This document shows positions 9,303 to 20,844 of a stretch of 64,000 nt of DNA, in pieces. The stretch spans positions 1,137,066-1,201,065 of the forward strand of contig NW_013171827.1 in the NCBI RefSeq assembly GCF_000151665.1, written 5' to 3'. The position numbers were made by a program, and so were the translations under genes. The stretch's first letter is position 1, and every line of letters starts with the position of its first letter. Origin of the DNA: Blastocystis hominis. Taxonomy: Eukaryota; Sar; Bigyra; Opalinata; Blastocystidae. Below the pieces are notes generated by a model. It saw only the letters and a program-made list of their open reading frames with translations. It had not been told where the DNA came from and searched no databases.

Positions 9303-11362
9303 CTAGTTCATCCCACTCTGAATCCACTCCACAAAGCGGACCGCATTGCTCAAAATCTCGCTCAGATACTCCAAGCAGTCCGCATCAAGCTCCTTCGCGG
9401 ACGCTTCGAGCGCAGCCTGCAAAGCGCTGGTCGCATTCATCGCGTAGGACGTCAGCTCCAATTTCCGGAAGATGGGCACGAACTTGGTTTCCCCGAATCT
9501 ACAACATTGCAATCATCCCGCACTCCGCACATCGTCATCATAAAATCGAGCACACACCCCAGAATCTCCGCGTTCTGCGCGTTCTCCGCCGCATCGAGCA
9601 CATGCACGACCTTGCCGCAGACCTCGCCGAGAATCGCTTCGTTCTGCGCCGCGACCTGCACAGGCGCGAGAAGACACGCGATCGTATTCACCAGCTGCAC
9701 CAGCACGGCGGGTACGCGACTCTCCAGCGCGGCCAGCAGCGGAGCGGTCTGCTCGGGGAAGCAGAGCGGGTTCATGGAATCGGCGTAGTTGGGGTGGTTG
9801 ACGGTGCATTGCGCCCAGACCCAGAGGAGCTTGGAGGCGGATTCGAGGACTTCGGAGGGCGCGGAGGGCGCGAGGGAGGGCAGCACGGCGGACCAGAGGG
9901 CGGGGAGATGCGTGTGCGTGGCGGGGAGGATGGCGGCGATGGCGTCCTCGATGGCAGAGAGGAGAGAGGCGCGGATAGACTCGGATTGGACGCAGGAGGC
10001 AGCGACTTGGGAGGAGAGAATGGAGAGCACGCGGAGGAGACAGGAGAGAAGCGTCTGGAGATTCGATTCCTCGATGGAACTGCGGATGAATGCGTCGAGA
10101 GAGAGGGGTACGGGAGGGAGTCGTTGGCTGGGGTGAAAATGCGCGTGATCACATCGAGAACGCTGAGATAGTTGCGAAGTTGCTGCGATAACGCCTCGCC
10201 CTTCTGAACGATCTCGCCCTCCGTATCGTGGAACCCGACGTCCAGAGCTTCGCTCTCCATCTTCGACGTGGCTTCCGCGTCCTCCAGAACCATGTCATCG
10301 GTTTTCGAGGCCGCGGCGTTCTTGAGCTCATCGAAGCTGGCGTAGCACTGCGTCAGCGCGCCGAACAAATGCACGAACTGGGCTTCTTGGAGGAGAGACA
10401 CCGTGTTGGAGAGAATGTTGACCTTCTCCGCGAGAGGCAGCGAGTCCACGTAGACGGTGAGGAGCTTGTAGCGAAGCTGCCAGGACAGATCGGGCATCGT
10501 TTTGCGGAGCGACTGCACGAAGTCGGTTTGGTTCATCAGATCGCCGATCACCGAAATGAACTCAGCTACGATCGAGGAGAGAGAGAAAACGACGTACCGA
10601 CGGAAAGCTGCATTCCTTCCACGAGATGCTTCAGCTTCTCGCTTCCAGCGGGCTTGTAGGAGAGAAGCGAAATGAGCGTCTGGGAAAGAGAGCCGGAAGT
10701 GTCCGACTCCAGCTCGTAAAAACCGCTCGAATCATAATCACTAATCCTCACGAAAGGCGGGAATGTGTACAAAATGATCGTCAGCAGCGAGAAGAGCTGG
10801 CAATAAAGATTGCAGGCGATCATTTTCTTTTCAATATTGTCTTCTGAGAGAGCGGCGAAATTCTAGTTGAAAAGTCTAGCAGAGAGATACTCTGTAGAGC
10901 AGTTGCTTCAGTGGAAGGATGATATTCAACCCGCAGAGTGTTCCAACAAACTCGTCTCCTCCAACAATGCACATGTTTCTACACTGGAGCGCCAAACGTA
11001 GAAAGTACCGAAGTGCTCCGAGGATGTTCATGCACACCATATACTCCGTATCTGTGGTTCTTCCGATAATCTTCTTCAGAAGCTGTGATTTGACGATCAT
11101 ATCGAGATTGTCTTTGAACTGCTGTGACATGTCCTCCGTGAAGTGGAGATCCGATTGCATGTCTCCGAACATTGCACTAATGGCTCCACTGGTGCTGATT
11201 CGGATCTGCGGATTCGAACTATCAAGCTATGAAATGACGAGACGAACGAGAGAAAACCCCGTAGAGCAACTCCTTCGACATCGGGCTTTCCTCGCCCTTA
11301 TTCTGTGCGTTTTTGTAGAATTTCTCCGATTTCTTTGTCTTCTTGCGAGAAGCCTTCCCCAT
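9303..11362 (-). CDS. HEATR3/Syo1-like armadillo-HEAT repeat protein
   Basis: ATG at 11362 begins MGKASRKKTKKSEKFYKNAQ, the short basic start typical of Syo1/HEATR3. Helical repeats follow: LDSSNPQIRISTSGAISAMF, QLLKKIIGRTTDTEYMVCMN, LGALRYFLRLALQCRNMCIV, NLYCQLFSLLTIILYTFPPF, QLRYKLLTVYVDSLPLAEKV, LVQLVNTIACLLAPVQVAAQ and a C-terminal ALQAALEASAKELDADCLEY. An acidic stretch (DDMVLEDAEATSKMESEALD) sits mid-protein, where Syo1 has its acidic loop. Syo1 co-imports ribosomal proteins uL18 and uL5 with 5S rRNA assembly. The call rests on the N-terminus, length and repeat layout, so another HEAT protein is possible. Introns lie near 9500, 10040-10130, 10560, 10830-10880 and 11220. Confidence 0.6.
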
Positions 11363-11690
11363 TCACTATTTTGACCATAAAAGGGTTGGAAGAAATAGTG
11401 ACTATTTTTGGAGTTTGTGAAATACCAGTATCGAGAAGGAGTTAAGTTGTGTTACAGATGGAATAACGTGGAGACACACGGGAATCAAGATCACGGTTCG
11501 AAAACCTGCAAAAAGACAATTGAAATACCAATTGGACAAAGAACAGCATTATTATTGGATGTTCCGCGGGGATATAAAAACTCTCTCAGATGTTCGACAA
11601 ATGCCGGGGGAGTTTCATTTATAAGCAATTGATATCTGTATCAACACTTTCATTTCTCACATTTGTATTGTGTGAAATCTTATTCCAGGA
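11363..11690 (+). other. Unassigned plus-strand coding-like stretch
   Basis: Between the divergent HEATR3-like start and the first ATG of the zinc-finger gene, one frame (about 11458-11626) reads plausibly (WRHTGIKITVRKPAKRQLKY, then DVRQMPGEFHL). It ends at a TAA and has no clear start. A splice acceptor-like TTCCAG precedes the ATG at 11691, so this may be a 5' exon of the zinc-finger gene or a small separate gene. Confidence 0.3.
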
Positions 11691-12824
11691 ATGAATGCAT
11701 TATCTTCTACGTGTGGTAAGGCGCCTTCTGAAGAACAACTGGAAAGGAACGCAGCGTGTTTATTAGAAGGGAGCCATTTGGAATATTTATCTAGTGAAGA
11801 GAGTTCGCTGTACAGTGTTGTGCGGATAATCTGATGTTTTAGCGATGACCCCTTTTATCCTCCATATATGAAAACCTGTGAAAAGGGCCGAAAGCTTGGG
11901 ATTCGGCACAAAACCCAAAAGTAGCCAAGAGGGGTGGCGGTCATGTGTAGCAAACTCAAGTGTTCACGATGTCGTTGTTGGAAACTGGAAAAAGAATTCG
12001 TCAACACTCATGAGTTTGTTTCTTTCGGCATGGTTATACATAGTTCCCGAATCATGCGGACCTGTAATTCTTGCCGCAGACGAAATAAGCCTCATCCAGC
12101 AGTTTTAAAAGCTAAAAAAGCGATCTCTCAGAGGTGCCACCCCTCCACTGTACCTGTCGAGCCTGGGCATTACGTTCAGAATTCTCTCCCTGTGATACAA
12201 GCTCCTTCCTCACTACCTTGTTTTCGTCCGTGCCAAGATAGTTGTGTGAAATCCACAGTTTGTCCGCCTCAGTCCTACCCAAGCCAAGAAACGGCAGCGA
12301 GGTCCTTTACCGTCTCTCCATCTTCGTCCAACAATAACTGCTATGTGGGTTTGAAGATCGTAGGAAGTTCTCCTGTGAACAGCTTTGAGGTGGACCATAA
12401 GATGAGGGAAGAAAACCTAGCCGCATGTCCTTTACCTTTTTCGATACCTATGACGCAGCAGTCGTCTTATCTCCCCTCTCCTTACAACCACTACTATTAT
12501 TACTATTACTATTATTATTGCAGTCCTTACCCCACGGTTCGGACGACTTCTCAGTCCACGTCGTATATGGTGAATCCGGGATCGGCTATGCCTCCCACTG
12601 CGCTCTCCTCCAGTCGAACGAGGCCGTGTGCCTGTTTGGACTCACACAGTATCAACTGTAGTGGGTCGGATGGAGCGAGGAATGAGAAGTGTGTTTTGTC
12701 ATCTCTGGATGTTCTTGTTGCGCTGTCGAAGAGGGAACTAGAGACTGTGAATAGCAAAAGTCGTGTGGATGCTACACTGTGTAGCGAGAAGGAGACACAG
12801 TCTAGCGCTGACGATACTATGTGA
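11691..12824 (+). CDS. Stc1-like zinc-finger protein with tyrosine/serine-rich low-complexity tail
   Basis: The firm part begins after a 30-nt intron at 11919-11948 (both ends GTAG) that joins IRHKTQN to KLKCSRCRCWKLEKEF. The cysteine pattern C-x2-C-x-C ... TCNSCRRRNK (C-x2-C, about 30 residues later) and the spacing RC..C..WKLEKEF resemble the Stc1 fold, a zinc finger known from the fission-yeast heterochromatin adaptor and other contexts. The remaining ~250 residues are serine/proline-rich with a run of nine tyrosines (about 12490-12525). The protein ends SSADDTM with TGA at 12822-12824. ATG 11691 (MNALSSTCGKAPSEEQLERN) is the likely start, but one intron near 11813-11840 could not be put in frame. 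Function unknown; the family call is tentative. Confidence 0.5.
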
Positions 12825-13140
12825 TCGCTTTGGCGATATTGTATCTTACAACCAGAAGGTATCAAGAACTTCGAGAGTTCGTTATGATTGCATGTTCTGG
12901 AGTGTTGCTTCCGCTTTAGTATGATCTGTTTGTAAAACTCACTCTCTTTGCTAGTGAATTGGTTTGGTACACCTTTTCCTTCGTAACCTCCATCTTTCAA
13001 GTCCATTACCTTGATGTTTTCAAAAGGGGCATGGTCTTGTGGATTATTGGATAGAGGGTATATGCGAATTCTGGTCCCAAACACAATACCATGTCTGTGT
13101 TTTTTGTCGCTTCTTCAAAAGATTATATATATTTTATCAA

Positions 13141-14337
13141 ATGAAGACGATTTTATTTCTATTTATTGCAGTTTGCTTATGTAGCGAGTTACGAGATGGT
13201 GAAACAATGATCGGCAGTCGGCGACTTGAGGACAACAGTCTTGGTTATCCTGGTAGAAATTAAGGTGACGTGCTGAGTATTAGCTTGTGGATATTGGGAG
13301 TATAGTTGCTCACCTTTGGGAGGCAAGTATATGTTTGCTTCGTTTATGCAAACGGGATCTGGGAGCTCACATGCTTTGATTTACGAAATGGATACAAAGA
13401 CTTATGCAACTGAAGACTGCAGTGGTGAGCCCCTGTTTGAAGAATCCTATCGGTGGCAAAGTATTAATGAGACTTCAGAGCCGTCCTACCCATGTATTTT
13501 CCTTATTTGTGTTCTGTAAGAACTAGTTGTGCTCACTATGGAGAGAGATATCATCTCTTACTCTGTCACGTTCAGAGAGTGGTTCTATATGAATGTTGCG
13601 GTTACTTGCAACAATATGGTTTTGAATGAGACATATGACCTGACGTATTTCTTTTGTTGTTTCTGTTAGGAATAGCACAGCAGACTGTGTGAATACTGAG
13701 ACCGGTGAAGATGTTTTTGCTTCCTTAAGAGAGGCAAATACTACAGAATTCCTTATTAAGTTTGAAGACGCAGGAGTGCGCTTTGGAGGGGAGAGTATAC
13801 TTTACAAATATGTAAACGATTCTGGATGCAAATCGACCAGTGTTGGTTATATCATTCTGATAGCTGTGGTGTGCATTGTGATTATTGTAGTCGCCGTGGT
13901 TATCATTGTGTTACTTAAGCGCTCTGAGGCAAAGGGTAGGATATCGATGAAATGAGTTGAATGGAATAGAGGATAAGGCAAGAAAGGAGAGAAGGGAGAA
14001 GGAGGCAAAAGAAAAGGAAAAGGAAAAGGAAAAGGAGGCAAAGTCGAGTGATGATAAGAGTAAAGTCGAAATTAAGATGGAAAAGGCTGAAGAACCCAAG
14101 ACTGAGGAAGTTAAGGCTGAGGAGCCCAAGACTGAAGAACCTAAGGCTGAAGAACCCAAGACTGAAGAACCCAAGACTGAAGAGCCCAAGACTGAAGAAC
14201 CTAAGGCTGAAGAACCCAAGACTGAAGAGCCCAAGGCTGAAGAGCCCAAGGCTGAAGAGCCCAAGGCTGAAGAGCCTAAGGCCGAAAAACCCAAGACTGA
14301 GGAAGTTAAGGTTGATGACAATGCAAAGAAAGAATAA
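13141..14337 (+). CDS. Type I single-pass membrane protein with repetitive (T/A)EEPK cytoplasmic tail
   Basis: Starts with a signal peptide (MKTILFLFIAVCLCSE). Four introns of 25-34 nt restore one frame: near 13251-13280, 13494-13527, 13650-13675 and 13935-13968. The ectodomain is about 180 residues with paired cysteines (ACGYWEYSCSP, TEDCSGEP, VTCNN, TADCVN, SGCKST). One strong membrane segment follows (YIILIAVVCIVIIVVAVVII). The cytoplasmic side starts KRSEAKEDKARKERREKEAK, then 15 tandem pentapeptides, and ends VDDNAKKE with TAA. No domain is recognised. The layout is that of a cell-surface or endomembrane receptor-like protein whose highly charged tail could bind partners. The tail repeats are short-unit DNA repeats, so their number probably varies between strains. 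Confidence 0.75.
14086..14310 (+). repeat. 15-bp coding tandem repeat (15 copies)
   Basis: Fifteen in-frame units of the type (GCT/ACT)GAAGA(A/G)CCCAAG encode AEEPK/TEEPK. Two copies read TEEVK and one AEKPK. Confidence 0.9.
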
Positions 14338-14744
14338 AATGCTTATTGGTTGAAAAATGAATAACAGCCATGCACTATTATTGCTAGACTAGTTTTTTTC
14401 TTTTGTTTCTTTGAAGACCTCATCAATATTCTGCGTAATAACAGAAACTACCATTCAGTAGGCAGATAAAAGAGTTATGTATTATTCCTTTCATACTATT
14501 CTTCTATAATCATTACTCAATACTGTGGAATACACCAAAATAGCAAAAAAAAGAAAGGAATAAATACTCTTGAAACATCGATAAAAGGTCGTGAATTCTT
14601 CATAGCTAAAAAGTAAATAAGTAAATAAGCAACGATACATGTACTTGTCTGTGTGTGTATGTGTATTGTATAGGTATTAAGAATTTCTATAATTATCGCA
14701 AAACAACTATACAGAAGTTCGTTTTAACCAAGAATCTTTGAATT
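14338..14744. other. AT-rich intergenic region
   Basis: 407 bp without a supported gene. It is AT-rich, with TAAATAAG repeats and a short GT-rich tract (TGTGTGTGTATGTGTATTG). It presumably holds the 3' end of the membrane-protein gene and the promoter of the coiled-coil gene. No TGTTTGTT is present; TTTTGTTTC at about 14401 is the nearest. Confidence 0.5.
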
Positions 14745-17700
14745 ATGGGTCAAACTGAATCAACTTTGTTACAGAGTTATAAAGACTTAACAAGGGCCTA
14801 TCAGAACCTACAATTTAACTATGATGCGATAGAAGATGAGTTGTTTGCAACTTATCAGGATCTAGACAGTGCGCAATTGCAACTTGCTAGAAAGCAACAT
14901 CAGGCCAAAAGGTTACGTGTAAGTAACAGCAGTTTAAATTTACGTGTAGAAACAATTTAAGCAGCCAAGCACTGTTCAGACTCGTAGTGCTAAATCGATT
15001 CGTATGATCTTTAGATGCCAGTGAGGAAGATATTCGCAGACAGCAGGTTTGATATTTCTAAAGGGATACTATGAATAGTCTCACTCCTCGAGTATGGAGC
15101 AAAGCACTGAAAGTAATTGGGAAGAGATTATGAGAAATGCTGAACTATTGGTAGTTTTATTGGAAGTGTATGAATGTAGAGACAACGAGAAGAGAATTTC
15201 AAGCGTTTGGTGAACAGATACAGATACCTGGCTTACGATGTGTCGGATGATCCTCTGGAACTGAAGACCCACTTGGTATTTAATGAAGCCCAGTATATGG
15301 TAAAATCTTTCTTTTGGAATGATTACGAATAGGCTCTGAATGAGGTCGACAAGGGCATTATCAATGAAAAGGAAGCTACGATTATTAACATGAGAAAGCG
15401 AGCCAGTTCACAAGACACAAATCCAAAGTTGCTTGAAGAAATTCAGGAGCTCAAGGTAAGTCCTTTGATGGAACTGTGAAAGTAGAATAAACTTGCTGAT
15501 ATGGAGCGTAAATACGCAACGATGGAGAGTGGATATTTGGCAGTGAAGGCGTATTTGACGAACAGCAACGAGTATAAGGAGTTGCGCCAGATTAAGGAGC
15601 GATACAAGGAGGTCCGGTCGGAATCGCGGGCTGATGCATGTAGATGGAAGCGGAGCACAGCGAATATGTGACGTTACTGGCGCAATATGATCAGCTCCAG
15701 GACGATTACTTACACCTTCAGGCTGATCATGATCGACTCACAGCAGCATTAGAGTTTGAAAATGCGCTGCCGAACCCTCCGGACTCCAGGAGTAAGCTAC
15801 CTCTTGCTTTCGTTTAAACGCCAGGGTTGGTTCCGGTGCCAGGGCATGCGGACGTGGACACGGACACGGACACGGATACGGATAGGGACACAGACGGAAG
15901 GCCGAGGATGAAGACCGCAGTGGCGGTTATGGATAAGGAACAGATGGCCGAGGAGCTAGAGAAGACGAAAACGAGCAGCCGCGAGTTGGTGACGCGGATC
16001 GCCCAGGGAGCCAAGGACCACCAAGAGGAGCTGAAGAAGGAGAACGATCAGCTAAAGCGAGAGAACGATGATCTTCGAGACGAGCTGAGTCTGATGCAAA
16101 CGAGTATCGACGATGAGGAGGACACGACGCCCGGTGACGGAGCGCGCGTGAGCAACGCGCTGAAGAAGCAGGCGAAGATATATCGCCAGCGCGAGCGCGA
16201 GCTGCAGAGTCGCATTCAAGAGCTCGAGCTGCAGACGAGCAAGCCTGTGGATCTGAGCGACGCCATCGATGAGGCGGTTCGCGAAGTGCTGAAGCGCGCG
16301 GCGGACAGCCAGACGCGTCTGAAGACGGAGAACCAGGCGCTGCGCCAGCGTCTGCGCCAGCTGGAGGGCAATGCGGACGACGACTTCGAGACGATCGAGG
16401 AGGTCATCCAGCGCACGATCGAGAACACGGACATGGAGCCGCATGAAATGGAGCAGAAGATCGACCTGCTGGAGAGCCAGCTGCTGGCATCGGAGGCAAA
16501 GGTGCTTCGTTTGGAGCATTCGAGCGGTGACAGCATGGACCGAGTGGAGGAGCTGGAGAGACAGCTGAAGGCGCTTCAGCTTGACATGCAGTATTGTATG
16601 CAGGACAACGTGGAGACGCTGGATCAGAGCAACTTCGTGTACGAGGCGCGCATGCGAGGCTCTTCGTACTATTACACCGATCCGGAGCTTGCTGCGGGTC
16701 CCGAAACGACCTCGGTGTCGTACACCTACGGAGATCGGGAGTTCGACGAAACCAGCAGCCTGTATGCCGCGAAGAAGAACATCAAGGTGCTGACGTTCGT
16801 GAATCAGCGGTACAAGGAAGTGCTCGCCAAGAACAATTTGGAAGGACAGGTGCACATCAGCTCGGAGGATCTGCTGGAGGTGGAGAGAATCAACAGCCAG
16901 AACTCCCCGGACACGCGCGCGCTGCTGCTTGAGAACACGCGACTCCGCAAGACGATCGCGAATCTGGAGGGCCGGTCTGCTCCTGAAAGCGATTTGGAGC
17001 ACCGCAACAAGGAGCTGAGCGACCGTCTGCAGGAGACGAAGAGCCGATTGGAGACCGTGAACGAGGAGTTCCGCAGACTCAACGAGACGATCGGCAGCTC
17101 GGACTTGACGGACCCGATGAGCATGGCCACTTCGGTGAACGACCTGCTGGCCACGCAGAAGCGTTTGGAGAAGGTGTCGAAGGAGAAGGAAGAGGAGATC
17201 GCCAACTTGCGAGTGGATATCGCGAACCGTGAGCAGCAGCTCGCGGACAAGAAGAGGGAGGTGCAGATCGCTTACGAGATGGTGGAGAAGAAGACGAACG
17301 AGTACAACGAGATCCGCGATCTCGTTACGAAGAGAGAGAAGGAGATCGCGGAGCTGCGCTCGCAGCTGTCCCGAATGCGACGTCCTTCGGATGTTCACTC
17401 CGACCTGAGCGATTCCAGCGACTCCAGCGATAGTGAGCAGGAGTCCACGTCGTCGGAGCTGCAAAAGAAGATCGAGGAGCTGCAGGGCGAGCTGAACCAT
17501 CTTCGCAGCAAGCAGGACGATAAGATCGCGGATGTGGCGCTGACGCAGGAGGAGCTTCTGCAGAAGGTGCAGAGCCTGGAGAAGGAGAACGATAATATGC
17601 GTCAGGATATGGAGAAGCAGCGCGAGGCGATCAATTCGCTGGAGGAGCAGAAGAAGGAGATTACGAACAAGATGGAGTTGAACCAAAGCATGCTGACGAT

Positions 17701-20143
17701 TTCCGATACGCAGCTCAAGAAGACCATGCACGAGCTGGACGATCTGAAGAGCAAGAAGGAGAAGCTGGAGAGCGATATGGAGAAGCTGCAGGAGTCGAAC
17801 AAGGCGTTGCAGAAGGAGCTGAAGAAGAGCAACAAGAAGGGCAAGAAGTCGTCGTCGTCGTTGTCGTCGTCCTCTACCGACCTCACGGCGAGCGAGAAGG
17901 AGATTGAGAAGATTCGAGAGGAACTGGACGCGACGATCCAGGAGAAGAAGCAAGTGGAGGAGGAGAAGGAAGCTCTTCTGAAGGAGAAGGAGGAGCTGGA
18001 GAAGAAGCAGAGAGAGCTGGAGGACGAGCTGGACAAGTCGCACAAGGACATCGAGGTGAAGGCTACGGAGTTGACATCGCTTGCGGGCATGATGAAGGAG
18101 AACAAGGAGAGCTCGCTGAAGGAGAAGGAGGAGGAGCTGGAGAAGCTCCAGAAGGAGAAGGAGGAGTGCGAGAAGGAGCTGGAGGAGCTGCGGAAGGAGC
18201 TCGAGCAGGCTCAGCACCGAAACGCTCTCCCGGAGGACCAGGTGGAGCGCGAGAAGGAGCTGGAGGAGGAGCTGGAGAGCAAGACGAACGAGCTGGAGCA
18301 GGTGCTGAAGGAGAAGGAGGAGATCGAGAAGACGCTGGAGGAGGTGGAGAAGGCGAAGAAGGAGGCCGAGGAGAAGCTGGAAGAGCACAAGCTGGAGAAC
18401 GAGGCCAAGCTGGCTGCTGCGGCTGCGGCTGCCGACGCGAAGATTCGCAGCTTCGAGGAGCAGCGCGATGAGATGAAGAAGGCCGCCGAGGAGGCGGAGA
18501 AGCGCGTGCAGGAGCTGGAGAAGGAGCTGGAGGAGGCGCAAGCGGCGGCTCGTGATGCCGATGAAACGGTGAAGGACCTGGAGAAACAGCTCGATGAGAT
18601 AAAGAAACGACCCGAGGAGGCGGAGTCTGCGTCAGACGCGGACGCGGAGAAGCAGATCGCTGCCTTGGAGCGGGAATTGGCGGACGCCAAGGAGGCCGCG
18701 GAGAAGAAGACGCAGGAGTTCGAGGAGCTGAAGAAGGAGAACGAGGAGAAGATCGGCGAGCTGAACAACGCGAAGACGCAGCTGGACGAGAAGGCTGCGG
18801 AGCTGGAGGAGGCTCGCACCGAGGTGGAGAAGATGCGCAGCGAGCTGGAGGACGCCAACATGCGCGCGGAGAGAGCGGCCGCAGCCGAGCAGGCGGCGCA
18901 GGAAGAAGTGGAGCGCGTGAAGGCGGAGCTGGAGAACCTGGAGAAGGAGCTGAAGGCCACGCAGGAGCAGCTGGAGTCGCTGCTGAGCGATGGAGAGGAG
19001 AAGAAGGAGGAACTGGACCGAGCCAATCTGGACAAGATGAAGAGCGCGCAGGAGGCGCTGACGCTGTCCATGGCGGTGAACGAACTGAACAAAAAGACGA
19101 AAGAGCTGGAGAAGCAGCGCGAGGAGAACGAAGCCAAGATCAAGGACTTGGAGGAGGAGCTGGAGAACACGCAGAAGACGATCGAGGAGCAGCAAAAGCA
19201 GGTCGAGGAGCTGGCGACTCAGGTCGCGGCGTCCGCGAGCAGCAAGCCTGGCGAAGCGGCGGGCTCGAAGGATCAATCCGATCTGGAGAAGCAGCTGAGA
19301 GAGTCGCAGCGCCAGCTGGAGGAGGTGCAGAACGAGAAGGAGGACGTGGAGCGCGCGCAGCGCGATCTGGAGTACGATCTGGAGGAGAAGAAGGAACAGC
19401 TGGAGGCGCTGACGAAGGAGAAGGAGGAGAAGGAGAAGGAGGTGAAGGAGAAGGACGAGCAGATCGATCGGATCACGCGCGAGCTGGAGTCGGTGCGCGA
19501 CCTGGCGGAGACCTCGAACCAGAATCTGGAGAGCAAGGAGGAAGAGCTGGCTGCGAAGATCGAGGAGCTGGAGCGTCTGACGCGGGACCAGGAAGACAAG
19601 GAGAAGCAGATCGAGGAGCTGAAGGAAGAGGTGGAGCGACTGCGCGGCGCGGCGGAGAAGGGATCTGCGGACGAGGACGTGGAGGCGCTGCAGCGAGAGA
19701 TCGAAGAGAAGAACAAGCGGATCCAGGAGCTGCAGGACTCGATGGAAAAGAAGAGCGCAGGTGGTTCGGCGGAGTCGAGCGACTCGGATGTGGAGGACAT
19801 GAAGGAGCAGTACAGAGAGCGTCTGCAGGCACTGAACGAGGCAGCGAAGGCGAGCGGGTCCAAGGGCCGGCTGGAGACGCTGCTGACCGCGCAGCTGGAG
19901 AAGAACCGCAAGATGGAGGAGAAGAACCGCGAGCTGAGACGAAAGAACAAGGAGTCAGAGCGAATGATCCAGCGAAAGGATCAGGACATCGCGAAACTGC
20001 AGAAGGGAATGGAGCAGTTGAAGCAGCAGTGCGACAAGGACGTGCGAAGCTCGAAGGACGAGGTATCCAAGGCCATGATCGAGTTGCGCAGGGAGAACGA
20101 GGAGCTGCGCAAGAGCTTGGAGCAGTACATGGAAGGAGCCTAA
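14745..20143 (+). CDS. Giant coiled-coil protein with N-myristoylation-type start
   Basis: Eight short introns (29-33 nt) in the first 1.1 kb join MGQTESTLLQSYKDLTRAYQ through NLKR-type helices to a single 4.3-kb exon; the last intron is about 15791-15823. The product is about 1,700 residues, nearly all heptad-rich E/K/L/Q coiled coil (many ELEKELEE, EKEEELEK and KKELEEL units). Short breaks occur at the (DT)n segment after GHADV, at SSYYYTDPELAAGPE (about 16660) and at serine-rich linkers (SDLSDSSDSSDSEQ; KKSSSSLSSSS). There is no motor head, kinase or membrane segment. Gly2-Gln-Thr-Glu-Ser fits an N-myristoylation signal, suggesting a membrane-tethered, golgin-like or cytoskeletal linker. 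Stop TAA at 20141-20143. Confidence 0.85.
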
Positions 20144-20157
20144 TAGTAGTCATAACC

Positions 20158-20165
20158 TGTTTGTT
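20158..20165 (+). terminator. TGTTTGTT 3'-end motif of the coiled-coil gene
   Basis: Lies 14 nt after the TAA at 20143. Confidence 0.7.
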
Positions 20166-20236
20166 TTATAAGATTGTGACCCAATTATATAGAGACCCTC
20201 ATGGGCCCTAGTCAATTACGTCATATATTATTATTG

Positions 20237-20775
20237 ATGAATTTTATTCCCGTCTTGCTAATTGTTTCCCTTGCTTTTGCGGCCCAACCTGCCCCGAATT
20301 CAAAGCTGATTATCAGCGACTGTGGTGACAAGACTTATTTGCTCCATTACACAAACGTTACCGCGACTGAGTTTAAGCGCGGTAAGGATGTTGTCATTAC
20401 TTCAGAACACGAACTGTTGACTGCGGATGTTAAATCCGGAACTGTACATTTCAATGTTCTTCGAAATGATGTGGGAGCGATGTGTGGGAGAATAATGGTT
20501 AGATGAGCGTTTTTTCTCATGATTTCAACTATTGTGGATACCAGGAAGCGAGCCTTCCTCTTGCTCTTGGTAAGATCAAGTACACGGGATCCGATTGCTC
20601 GAAGCCTCGTCCCTATGAGGATTCTTTCAGCATGTCTGTAAAGATGCCTATTATTACTCCTTCGGTATTGGCACGGACTGGGTGTTAGTTGTAGGGAAGA
20701 TATCAGTTTAAGTTGGATGGAGCGTCTCCTTCCGGACAAAAGCTCTTCTGTTTCTATGCGTATACCGATTTGTAA
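20237..20775 (+). CDS. Secreted ML-domain (MD-2/NPC2-like) lipid-binding protein
   Basis: Signal peptide MNFIPVLLIVSLAFAAQPAP. The mature part begins with SKLIISDCGDKTYLLHYTNV and continues TSEHELLTADVKSGTVHFNV, GAMCGRIM, then after an intron (about 20499-20545) LPLALGKIKYTGSDCSKP, SFSMSVKMPIITPSG and, after a 30-nt intron (20664-20693), RYQFKLDGASPSGQKLFCFY. Cysteine pairs in this order, the ~150-residue size and the final G..LFCFYAYTDL strand are the ML/NPC2 immunoglobulin-like fold. NPC2 proteins carry sterols or other lipids in the endolysosome or outside the cell. TAA at 20773-20775. The TGTTTGTT motif is at 20823-20830. Confidence 0.78.
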
Positions 20776-20822
20776 AGTGAATTTCACAGCACCTCATTGT
20801 TGGTTATTTGAGATACGCTTTT

Positions 20823-20830
20823 TGTTTGTT
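20823..20830 (+). terminator. TGTTTGTT 3'-end motif of the ML-domain gene
   Basis: 48 nt after the TAA and only 15 nt before the next ATG at 20845, showing how tightly genes are packed. Confidence 0.5.
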
Positions 20831-20844
20831 TCAAACATTTTGCT

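Noticed and set aside
12551-13084. Minus-strand frame with coding-like text (NPQDHAPFENIKVMDLKDGG)
   Set aside because: Starts with GTG rather than ATG, overlaps the firm end of the zinc-finger gene, shows no introns and no 3'-end motif; it may be noise, though the part at 12830-13080 is not otherwise explained.
16052-18541. Long minus-strand open frame opposite the coiled-coil gene (829 codons, Leu-rich)
   Set aside because: Shadow of GAG/AAG/CTG-rich codons; no protein-like domain, no start context, and the plus strand is clearly coding.
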